Program-made: the position numbers and the translations under genes
Part shown: positions 54,620 through 64,000 of the stretch, one piece after another
Layout: the number at the start of each line of letters is the position of its first letter
Numbering within the stretch: position 1 is the stretch's first letter
Source: Eutreptiella sp. 'Long Island Sound 2002'
Taxonomy: Eukaryota; Euglenozoa; Euglenophyceae; Eutreptiales; Eutreptiaceae
NCBI GenBank assembly: GCA_964036045.1
Contig: OZ038382.1
Span: 4,963,789-5,027,788 of the forward strand
DNA: 64,000 bases
Direction of reading: 5' to 3'
Notes under the pieces: model-generated
The model's database searches: none
Told to the model about the DNA's origin: nothing
Seen by the model: only the letters and a program-made list of their open reading frames with translations

Positions 54620-56880
54620 CTTGCGCAGAGCAAAGTACAAGGGCGGCTTTCAGCAGCAGTTGCCCAAACCGGTTGGTGGCGGTTGCAAGTGGTTATGAGG
54701 GCGATTGGAGGGCGGTCGACGGCACCTCCGAAAGTGACAGGGACGCCACTGGCCCCCATGCAGGGAAGAGGCAACAACACACCACGGATTGGGAAGCAAA
54801 AGGCAAAGAACCCGAACTGTCCCTGTGCATCAGCTCTCAGCCTCAGCGTCTCTGCCATCCAGGAGAACTGCATCAACGGGCAATGCAGATACGAATGGTC
54901 CGGTCTGAGTACCCCGGCCACCCTCGCACAACCATTTGCATGAAAATAAAACAAAGGGGTCCCCATGGGGCACTTGAGTGGAACACAATATCGCATGTGG
55001 ATAGCCAATCCTACATCCTTCGCTGCTTCCGCGCAGGAGGACCCGGAGGCTGTGCTTCACACGCCATTCAAGAGCATGGGGTCCGGAACTTTTCTTGTGC
55101 TGTGCATTCCTGCACTTGGTTGTGTTTATTGAGAGCGTACCTCCAGACTGTGGGTGGGTGGAATGGGGGCTAATCAGAAAGGTGGAGTAGCCCTGCCGAT
55201 GGGGGGGCACAGTGTTGTGGGCGAGAGTGAACTGTCCATCCCACTGCTCGGGGGTTTTGCCATAAACGCTCCGTAAGTGTGCCAGTACTTCCGGGTGGAC
55301 GCACTGGTTTTCAGGTAAATGGCTACATTGTTTGACTACTGACGCTGGGAAAACGTATGTTTGGGAAGTGAGAGTGGGGCTGTTGTCCCTCTGCTCACAG
55401 GCGCTGCCTCAGCCCCCCGAAGTCTTTCCCAAGATGAAGCTTGGAGGCTGATGCACAAGGCTGTAATACAGGGAAGAGAGGTGGGGTGGGGTGTGCCATG
55501 AATGCTGAGTGAGTATGCCGGTTGTTAGGTTGGGGTGGTGGGTGGGGGGGCATTCACCTGTTCCTTGTCATCATTGGCCCCGGAGTGTCACCTGATGCAT
55601 TCCATGGTGCTGCCCTCTTCTCTTCCCTGTCTGCACCTCAAAAATCAAGCTTCTTCGCTGTTGGCCACCTTCAGGTCCCCGAAGCGGGGATAAATCAAAA
55701 AAGGCAAACAAAATTGACTACATAACCCTGCCATCTTGGGATGGGGAGGAATCAAAAGCGACTACGTGACCCCCAGGCCCGGTCCTTATATGCGACCCCC
55801 CCCCCGGGTTTTGATAGATAGTGGGTTGGGGGGCATGGCGCCAACGGCGCTCAATTGTTTTTGTGCACGCTTCCCTTTCATCAAACCATCCATGCTTTGA
55901 GCGCCAGATTAGCAAGATGGGGCACTATACAAATGTCGTTTGTTGCGAAGTGAAGATCCTACATTCGGAGCTCTTCCCCGGCTCAAGTGCAGTCCCCGGC
56001 AAAGACGAGAAAGCGCTATTATCACATACATACCTACATACCCCCAAACCCCCAAACACACATCCCCCCTGGAGGTATGCATGTAATAGTAGGTCGCGCG
56101 CAGGCCCCCCCACCTTGGGAACCCCCCGGCCGAACCGCCAATACCCCCCCCCACACACCCTCCAGCCAACCCCCCCACCCCCCCCCCCCCCCGGCAAGTT
56201 TTGACAGATAGCTGGGGGGGGGGGGGTGCATCAGGACCGGTTGTAGTTGCCCCCCAAGCCCCCAGGTCCCCAGAATGGGGAGGAATCAAAATCCATCATT
56301 GCATCAGCATTCCCAAAGCAAATGCAGTACACACAGAAAATTCAGCGTGTAGACTTTTCGATACAGCTGACCTGGCAGTTGGGGTCGCCAGTTGGGGGTA
56401 TTTGCTCGCATTGGCAGATGCAAGGCATCCAGCAGCGCGACTGTGGGGCACTCCACATGCAGGTGCTCAGCCCCATTAGATTCTCTGCCCTTCCATTGCC
56501 GCACCACCTGCTGAGCGGGCATATGTACACAGATTAGGAGTTCTGGCCTGGTTTAAGCAAAGCCACCGTTGCCATTACTTTTGTCTTGCATTATCCTGCC
56601 CCCCCTTGGAACCCCCCCACCTTTTGTGCGGCGACCCCCCGGCGTATGGGGACGGTCCCCCCTGCCTGTGGTGACGGGTGCCCACACCATCTCAACAATC
56701 CGTCAATCAGTCTCCCCCTGAACCTTGTGCTGCCCGGGTGGGGCAACCCTGACGGTCACTCAATGGGGGTCGTGAAGCAACGGATACTTAGCTACCATAT
56801 GACCCCCGTGACACAGGCCATACGGTCATCGCTCTTCCAAGTCCAGTGCTGAATGTCGCCTTGAGTTCGCCCAGCTGGGC
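54620..56880. other. Gene-free stretch
   Basis: No supported exon on either strand. Two poly-C/G blocks at 55,795-55,830 and 56,170-56,225 share the flanks gttttgayagatag and may be copies of one small repeat. Confidence 0.45.
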
Positions 56881-56923
56881 TATCGAATGTTTCATAGGCT
56901 GGCTTGGGTTATAACATGGCAGT

Positions 56924-57790
56924 TTACCTCACCCTCCCACTCTTTTGCGGCCTACACACCAGCTCACATTCACTGCTTCCCCCCTCTTCGCTCTCACTCA
57001 TCATCTCTGCATCAGTGCTGTCTGCTGTACTCCCTGCATCAGTGCTGTCTGTTTCACTGTCCACCGTGTCCCAATTCTCCTCTGGTTCTTCGTCCTGCTC
57101 GGGCATCTCCTCCAGCCCCAGCTCCCTCCACACTTCCCTGGCCTCTTTCTCTCTGACTACCCCTGGCAAGGACAACTCTGCACCCCGCACAGCACATTTA
57201 TCTGCCTGCTCGTTGCCCTCTACTCCTGCATGTGACGGGACCCACTGGATAGAGACACTGTCCCCTAACAACTGCCAGCTCTGCCAGAGCTGCATCCACA
57301 GGTCACGGTGTGCCAGCGCGCCCCTCGACCCCACCCACGCATGCCTCTCCCACTTTGCACACTTGCCCTGCAGCCCAGCCCAGACAATTTCGGAGTCCGT
57401 CACTATATGTAACTTGATCCCTGGTGTTTTCCCCTGCACCGCTGCCAGCACTCCCCGCAGTTCTGCCCGTCCAATTGTTTGCTTTTCGTGGGCAGGAACT
57501 GCTGCCCGCACATTGCGCGGGTTACCAGCCGAATACCACACCCCATACCCTGCATGCGACACCCCTGCTGTCTCTGTCCGCGATCCGTCTGTATAGCATA
57601 CTTCCCACCCATCCTTGAGCTTTTGATCTATTTCCCTCTGCTTTTCAGGCAGCAGAGACGCCCATCTGATCCATTTCGGCAGATGCCGCTGCCGTTGCGG
57701 CAGTATTGCTCCTGTAGGTGCTCGGACCCCCCCCTGAAACATCGGTGCCCCAGAGATAAACAACTGCAGCTCTCTGTAACGGTGACTCAA
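56924..57790 (-). pseudogene. RNase H domain of a LINE, 5'-truncated
   Basis: An open frame with a complete RNase H1 fold: VCYTDGS (first Asp), IGRAELRGVL (Glu), HIVTDSEIVW (second Asp) and HAGVEGNEQAD (His and last Asp). A short acidic tail then leads to a stop at 56,924-56,926. RNase H at the C-terminus is found in several LINE clades (I, R1-like). No reverse transcriptase lies upstream: the frame breaks at the poly-C run 57,791-57,806. Catalytic residues are intact, so the loss is recent, or the domain stayed open by chance. Confidence 0.85.
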
Positions 57791-58061
57791 TGGGGGAGGG
57801 GGGGGTGGAAGGGTGGACGCCAGCCTGGTTCCACGGACAGGCCTGGAAGGACCTCAGTGGCAGTTGCCTCATCTGGTTGAAACGGCTTTGATCCACTGAT
57901 TTGAAGGGCTGCTGCCCTCGGGCCGCTCTCCACACTTTGTTGTGACTCTCGCCAAGACCCGCCATGAGGACTTTTGCCTGTCCTCATCTACTCTCAGAGA
58001 GTTTCGATCTCACGCACGCGGTCCCAACAGGCAACTGACCTCAGCGTGCGTTTCGTGAGAC

Positions 58062-58195
<134 letters not shown>

Positions 58196-58836
58196 TCAGC
58201 CAGCGAGCCTCACAACCGCCCATCCAACTGACCGACTGACCCCCCAACGAGCTTGGAACCCAGGAAACCACCCCTCCTGCCATTCACCATTACTGTGGTG
58301 GGTACGCGTATGGCATAATGTACAGGGCATAGCAGTGGTGCAAAGGCAACTGCAGTGCAAGAAACATTGCAGTATGAAATGATGGTGTGTCATGGTGTAT
58401 CGTGTTTGGTGGCGTTGCGTGGTGGTGTGTGGTGCTGTCCGGGGTCATGCCCTGCTGTGTTGTGCTGAGGGCAATGCAAAGGACGTTGCCATGCGATCAT
58501 TACATCAAAAATTAGGACAAAGGCCATTGCAGTGCACAGGGCATCCTAATCCTAATGGTTATTGCTGTTGTATTGTTGTTGCTCCTGGCGGTGGTGGCGT
58601 TGTTGATGTGGTTGTTGATGCCGTTGTTGCTGTCGTTGACGTCGTTACTGTTATTGCTGCTGTCGGTGTTGTCGTCGTTGGACATTTCGTACGGGACTCG
58701 CAAAGGCAGTGCAAGTGTGGCTGTCAGTGGACCCCCCGTGGCGGTCTGGTGGCTGGGAGGGGGGGTGATTCTGCAGGCACCCGAAGTTGTGGGGGATGCA
58801 TCCAGCGACAGAACGTGGGACGCGGAACGTGCAGCA

Positions 58837-59316
58837 TCAGACAGGATGGCCATCGCTGTGGGGCCCGGTGGGAGCATACGCCCCCGCCACCTGCGCCACG
58901 GGCACCCCCTGCACCACCGCGTGCCCGTCCCTCGCCTTCTGCAGGTCCGACTGCTCCTGGACGAAGATGGCGTACATGGCCCCTGTGATCCGCTGGGACT
59001 TCCCGAGGCCCGTGGGCTGGCGCTGGTTGACGGAGTCGATGGCGAAGCAGGTGACCATCGTGTCGGTGCCGACCTGCAGGATCTCGGCCTGGAACGCCAG
59101 GATGATGTGGCACACCACGCCGACGAAGCAGCCCGCGAGGGGGCCGGCCACCCGGCCGTCCGTCCAGTCGGCCAGCGCCTGCCAGTTGCCGCACAGGGAG
59201 AGCGCCACGAGGGCCGGCATCGGGTGATAGACGAGGATGAGCCAGCAGCCGAAGAAGAACCAGAACACGCCCCGGGCCGTGTCGCCGAACAGCGCGGGGT
59301 CGAAGGTCCGGACCCC
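58837..59316 (-). CDS. CTL-like gene, last exon
   Basis: Acceptor ttggcgccctcag at 59,317 and stop TGA at 58,837-58,839. Encodes two helices (VFWFFFGCWLILVY, FVGVVCHIILAF), then GTDTMVTCFAID and a short hydrophilic tail. An in-frame alternative acceptor inside a MITE target duplication at 59,347 would add ten residues (PCAPFVWRPQ). Confidence 0.85.
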   Translation of the reverse strand, partial: GVRTFDPALFGDTARGVFWFFFGCWLILVYHPMPALVALSLCGNWQALADWTDGRVAGPLAGCFVGVVCHIILAFQAEILQVGTDTMVTCFAIDSVNQRQPTGLGKSQRITGAMYAIFVQEQSDLQKARDGHAVVQGVPVAQVAGAYAPTGPHSDGHPV

Positions 59317-62300
59317 CTGAGGGCGCCAAACGAAGGGGGCACAGGGCTGGGGACAGGCCTTTGCTTAGTGATACTGGGGGGGGGGGGTCCAATTGGCCCC
59401 CCGGGATTTTGGCTGACCCACCCACCCACCCACCCACCCACCCACCCACATCAGAAAATTTTTCCTCAGGAAAAAAATGAAATTTATCAAACGGGCCCGA
59501 ACTTGGAGGTCGATTTCACGTACACAAACTTTTTTTTGGCCTTTGACCCCCCCCCCCCCCGGTATAGTATCAACCAGCCACTAAGCAAAGGCCTGGCTGG
59601 GGATGCGGAGGGCCCGCGAGGGGACGGTGCACAGGGGGTCCACAGGGGACACGGACGGGGGCGACGCGGAGGGCGAAGGGAGCCAACAGCGGGTACACGA
59701 GGGGCACGCAGCGGGCACGGGGGGGGGGAGGCGGCGTTCAGCGGGAACATAGCGGGGGCACACACACACAGGGCGCAGGGGCCACAGGGGCAGGCCTGCG
59801 CTGGACGGGAGGGAGCGGGGAACCCTCCCCCCCTTTGCAGTCACGTTCAGCCCTGCCAACCGCCATTGTCCGCCTCCAGCAGCCCTCCACCCGATTTGTT
59901 CCCGCCAGAAATTGCCTCCCAACCGCTGTTCCAACCGCCAGTAACCGCTCTTGCAACCGCTTTCGCAACCCAAGCGCAGCCCTGCACAGCGGGGGGGGCG
60001 GGGCACCTGAAGCTGAGAGGGCACGCAGGGGGGCCATAGGGGGCACGTAAGGGGGGGCTCAGGGGGGGAAATACGGGGCACATGAAGCGGAGCACGGACG
60101 GGACCGCATACGGGGGCACATGCATGCGCACACCAGGGCTGTCCTTAAGACCACATAAAAAAAATTGCCGGCCTCCGGCACACTCGAACCCCCGCAGAGC
60201 GCCACCCGGCGAGTAACTGAGGTTAAGCGCCAACCACCGTCGGTTGAGTGTCAACCGCCGTCGGTTAGCCGAATCCTGCCACCAACCTCCGGCCATCCTC
60301 AGCGGAAAAGAAAAGAAAGGAACACCTCGTTCCTCAAGGACAGCCCTGGCGCACACAGAGGGGCATGCGGGGCTGCACACCTCCACGTTATCCACCCAGA
60401 CCCATGCGAATATGCCCAGGCCGACGGCGATCACGTACGCGCCCACGTGGATCACGGGCCGCGCCAGGAAATCCCCGGCCAGGGCGACCTCCGCGTGCTC
60501 GCGCAGCACCCGAACGGAGGTCTGGGCGGCGTCGAAGAAGGGCCGGGCGGTGATGGCGTGGAAGATGACCATGTACCTCCCGTACGCCTGCACTGTCTCT
60601 TTCAGGAAGCACAGGACGATCATGAAGCAGCAGCAGCAGGGGTTGACCCAGTTCAGTCGCGACTGGGCTGCAGAGATGAGGCCAGACTCCAAAGCACGCG
60701 AATGCGCACGTGCACACGAACGCGCGCGCGCGCGCGCTGTGCACACGGGCTAATGGGGGCCGCGGACGCCATGGGCTTTTCTTCGGGGTCCCGATTGGGC
60801 TTGGGCAACCCTGTTAATTAAGCCTTGAGGGGGATTCAAAAGGTCCGGTGTGGACCCGCCACTGTGCTCTAGCCGTGCCTGCCTTCACACAGCCTTCATT
60901 GCCTTCTCATTTCCATTCGTGTGCGACTGGCCATTGAATGTCCCATTGGCCCATTGTGCTGCTCCCTAGCCTCCCTGGCTTGGGCTAGAGGTGTGGGCTT
61001 TTGGTTCAGGGTTATATCGCCGGGTCACGTTGCACTACGCACTGAGTTTCGGTCGTGGTGTACATGCTGTGTTCCACGTTGGGTCACACTGCCTTGAGGG
61101 GAGGGGGGGTGGGGGGCTCCAGCTGAGGGGCTCCATTGAACCCCCTCTCCCCCTGCAGCTCTCCCCCCAGCCACGCCCCCGACAGGGCCAGTGGCGTACG
61201 TCCACTCCCCAGGCGCATGGATGTGTCTGTATGCACCGCGATGGATCCCAGAGACCATGTGGCGCCCCATGCCCCCCACGAAGCCACCCGACTACACGAT
61301 CGTCAACCCGCCACCACGGGCGACCGTTCCTGTCGGAAGAAAAGCCCCAGCACCGGTTTCAACCCCCTCAATGCACCTCAAAGTGCCTACAAAACCAGGG
61401 TTCGATAGTGTCCATGCCACACAAAATTTGACTCGCCAAATCGGGGGTAAGACGGGGGGAAACGGGGGACAACGGGGGTGAAATGGGGGAAAACGGGGGG
61501 AAACGGAGGAAAACTGGGGGGGATGGGAAGGGGGGGGGGGGGACTGCATTGGGGGGGGGGGGACCGGTGGTAGTCACGGTCGAGCGCTCTCAGGAACTTC
61601 CCCTGCGGCCCTGCCCGTGCCCCTTTTTTGCCCCGCAGGGCCCAGCAGGGAGTTGGGTGGGAGTTCCGGCACTTGATTCAGCAAGAGAACAGCCAACATG
61701 CAAAACACAGCAGGGCACTTATTTCTTTGAAACCGGGGGTACTATTCCATTCATCCTAAAACTCAATCTGCCGATGTGATGTTCGGGCGTCAATACACTT
61801 TGCAGTGCCGACCTGGATATTCCCTCATCGCCCCATTCCCCGATAAGCAAGTTGGGGCTGCCTGAACCAGGTATGCAAGCCCCTCGTTTTACCCCGTTTT
61901 CCCCCGTTTTCCCCTGTTTTTGCCCGTTTGTCCATGCCAATCACTTGCCTTTTCCCGTTTTCCCCCGTTTTCCCATCCCAATGCCCAACAAATTCCCCCC
62001 GCCTTAGGTTTCCTCAGATCTGGAAACTATCGACCCCTGCAGGCCACAAGGTGTTGAGCACAAGGATTCCACAAGTGCGTCCGTAGCCATTGCAAAATAG
62101 CTTGTTTTTTTGTGCAGCGATGTTCGTATCCCGGCGATTTGGCTGGAAGGCACGGTCCTCTGCGGGTTTGAGCATCATTGGGTGTCAGAAGTGGGTGGCC
62201 CTGCAGCCCTTGAGCACCCTGGGGCCCTCACGAGGCTACGGACCACAAACCACCCGCCCCCCCCGCCCCCTCTCTTGACGCAGGTCAATATGCACAGGTA

Positions 62301-63936
62301 GCCACTGATTGCTGATTCCGAGAGCTCTCTCGAGTACCGTTTGGTAAGAGGGCTTTGCCAGCTTACCCAGGCCTGAACCAAAAAAAAATATGCACAGGCA
62401 GCCACTGCGAGCGCTGCCATGACACCTGGATTGTGCATACAAATGTACATACAGGACCGCGTGCAGGTCAACAAAGCGCTCTACACATGCAAGTCCTGGT
62501 ATGAATATGCAGCAATGTTCGGCAGTTCCACTGATAATTCGGATCAATGTCAAACATCTGCGTATGTGCAGTCTGGCGCTGGTGTCCGCCTGTTTAACCT
62601 ATTCGGCCGTTTTGTCGGCCAAGACCTCCAGCCTGAATTCAACAGTACACGGGGATTGAGGGCCTTAAGACAACCCGGCAAGCTTGCAGAATGCTGGCAC
62701 TTGTCTGGCCAACTTGCCTGTAGTCCCTTTGGGCTTCCAGGGGATGGACGGGTTAGATGCGTGTGTGTGCGTGTGTTGGTTTGTCGAAGCCATTTACCGT
62801 CCTTTCCTGATGGTGCTGACATCTGTACTGAATTCTCCTCCTGAGGCAGAGTCAACAACAGACTCAGTGCTGTCCTTCAGCCCAACAAATGCTGCACCCC
62901 AGAGTGTAAATTGTTGCACACTAGTGTTCTTCCTTTTTTCCTTCATCCGGGTTGGCAGTCAAGTGATGGCGGGTGGCGGTTATTGCAGAGCCGACGTGGA
63001 ATCCTTGTGCTTGCCGTCCCTGCAGTACGCCCAGGGGGGGGGGGGGGGGTAGAGGTATGTACTCCGGAAGTTCGCCCAAAATGTGGAGTGATTTCAATGA
63101 GAAAAAAAGAACTGTCTTGTTCCTGGAGGACCTTTTCAGGGGCTTTACCCAATAAGAGAATTGGAGTTGGCCTGGTATTTGTGGTTTGCTTTCAAAGGTC
63201 AAAGGGGGGCTGGGGCGGATTTAGGGTGGCGCATGAGGCTAACCCAAAGCCGACACTGGCGGGACCGCACACCCGCACGGTACAGTCGTTCGCAGATGGT
63301 GGAGATCAGGCTGGAGGCGGCGATGAAGGGCAGGCTGACGGTCAGGCCCCAGCCGACGGCCTGCGGCACGATCCCGATCCCGCAGTCGGTGCGGTCGGTC
63401 TCCGCGGCCGAGAAGGTCCAGTTGGCGAGGGTGACGGCCGTGACGTACACGTTGACCTGCTTGAAGAAGAAGGCGATCCACATGAAGGTGACCCACATGC
63501 GCTGCAGCTGGTCCCACTTGCTGTAGTCCAGCGTGATGCTGCAGTCGCCGGGGTCCACCGCCCAGTGGGCCTGCAGCCAGATGGCCCCCTTGGTGAGAGC
63601 GTAGAGCCAGGCGAGGTAGAGGAGCTGCCAGGGCAGGCTGAAGCAGAAGATGGACAGGTTCTCGAGGATGGCCAGCGAGGCCTGCTCCAGCATCCGCCCC
63701 GCCTGATTGATCTTGTGGTACCGCACGACCGCGTAGGCGACCACCGCCGCGACGCAGAGCCACCCCACGAGCCCGTGCTGGAAGTCCACCTCGTCGGTCA
63801 CGAGGTACGAGAGGTAGGCCGCCACGAGCAGGACGACCCCGAGGGACAGCCACACGAAGAAGCGCCCGAGGAAGCGCAGCGAGCCCAACCAGCCCAGGCC
63901 GATGAAGAAGGCCCCCACGGTGAGGGTGGCGGGGAT
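58837..63936 (-). CDS. Choline transporter-like protein (CTL/SLC44 family), last three exons
   Basis: Exons 63,936-63,273, 60,667-60,381 and 59,316-58,837 with matching phases (1, 0). The 5' part lies beyond the right edge. The product is polytopic: helices around AFFIGLGWLGSL, FVWLSLGVVLLVAAYL, GWLCVAAVVAYAVV, FCFSLPWQLLYLAWL, WVTFMWIAFFF and the SLPFIAASSLIS segment. CTL hallmarks are the W-containing strand after NVYVTAVTLANW, the Cys cluster NPCCCCF before AYGRYMVIFHAIT, and the C-terminal DTMVTCFAID. CTL proteins carry choline (and ethanolamine) across plasma membrane or organelle membranes for phospholipid synthesis. Substrate cannot be confirmed here. Confidence 0.88.
59354..59595. mobile_element. 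Family-1 MITE, copy 4, perfect 8-bp target duplication
   Basis: Ends CAGGCCTTTGCTTAGTG and CACTAAGCAAAGGCCTG are perfect inverted repeats; GCTGGGGA flanks both sides. About 95% identical to copy 3 at 41,625, so recently active. Lies in the last CTL intron, 37 bp from the acceptor. On the coding strand the duplication reads TCCCCAGC and provides an AG. Confidence 0.93.
60134..60348. mobile_element. Family-2 CAGGG-end MITE, copy 1, perfect 8-bp target duplication
   Basis: Ends CAGGGCTGTCCTTAAG and CCTCAAGGACAGCCCTG are inverted repeats. GCGCACAC is duplicated at 60,126-60,133 and 60,349-60,356. The interior contains several caaccgccgtcggttg units. Lies in the CTL intron, 32 bp downstream of the donor at 60,380. 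Confidence 0.9.
60381..60667 (-). CDS. CTL-like gene, exon n-1
   Basis: Acceptor ctcatctctgcag at 60,668, donor AACGTGGAG|GTGTGC, 95 codons. Four consecutive Cys (NPCCCCF) then ETVQAYGRYMVIF and RPFFDAAQTS, matching the CTL segment CC..C.E......AY....I.G..F..SA. Confidence 0.9.
60750..63272. other. CTL intron n-2, no other gene
   Basis: Between donor 63,272 and acceptor 60,668. It contains GGGGGAAAAC-type runs at 61,440-61,525 and their inverted counterparts at 61,885-61,975, but no exon or recognised transposon. Confidence 0.6.
61440..61975. repeat. Inverted pair of GGGGGAAAAC-type tracts
   Basis: Plus strand cgggggaaacggggg-like decamers at 61,440-61,525 and ccccgttttcccccgtttt at 61,885-61,975, about 360 bp apart in opposite orientation. 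Confidence 0.85.
63273..63936 (-). CDS. CTL-like gene, exon n-2
   Basis: Acceptor caatactttcacag at 63,937 and donor GTGCGG|GTGTGC. About 221 codons cover five or six membrane helices and the conserved NVYVTAV..ANW stretch. A plus-strand frame opposite it is a shadow. Confidence 0.88.
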
Positions 63937-64000
63937 CTGTGAAAGTATTGGGCGTGGGGAGGGGGTGGGTATGTGGAGTGGAGTGGAGGCGGGGGTGGCA

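Overview
This is a GC-rich nuclear window from a eukaryote. Long introns with GT-AG borders interrupt very GC-rich exons. The flanks are full of poly-G/poly-C runs, microsatellites, non-LTR retrotransposon remains and small inverted-repeat transposons. The gene set (a KRE6/SKN1-type beta-glucan protein, a GT10 fucosyltransferase, SMN, an RRM protein and a choline-transporter-like protein) fits a unicellular alga or related protist. A dinoflagellate, haptophyte or stramenopile are all possible and I cannot decide between them from the sequence. All five protein genes I can support lie on the minus strand, and all splice junctions below were placed by eye with matching reading-frame phases.

Layout. 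1-2,560: two minisatellites (49-bp and 96-bp units). 2,700-5,300: the 3' part of a LINE on the plus strand. 27,548 down to 6,267 and beyond the left edge: a very large KRE6/SKN1-like gene, eight exons in the window (about 1,727 residues). It encodes a long serine/proline-rich cytosolic tail with an internal duplication, one membrane helix, a glycosidase barrel with NEP and SEYG catalytic motifs, a Cys-rich module and the first part of a GH16 domain. 28,000-33,300: gene-free. 42,481-33,306: a complete six-exon GT10 fucosyltransferase (495 residues). 42,500-48,600: gene-free. 50,846-48,625: a gene with the SMN Gemin2-binding helix and YG box but no recognisable Tudor domain. 54,320 downward: an RRM protein. 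57,790-56,924: the RNase H end of another LINE. 63,936-58,837: the last three exons of a choline transporter-like (SLC44/CTL) gene that begins beyond the right edge.

Function. The KRE6-like protein and the fucosyltransferase point to beta-1,3/1,6-glucan handling and glycan fucosylation in the secretory pathway. The SMN-like and RRM proteins belong to RNA metabolism. The genes do not form one pathway.

Most notable. The introns carry short non-autonomous transposons with about 16-bp terminal inverted repeats beginning CAGG and, in four copies, perfect 8-bp target-site duplications, which are hAT-like features. Several end within 0-60 bp of splice sites. In two cases a canonical splice dinucleotide falls inside the target-site duplication, as described for introner elements that make new introns. 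A second family with ends CAGGGCTGTCCTTAAG behaves the same way.
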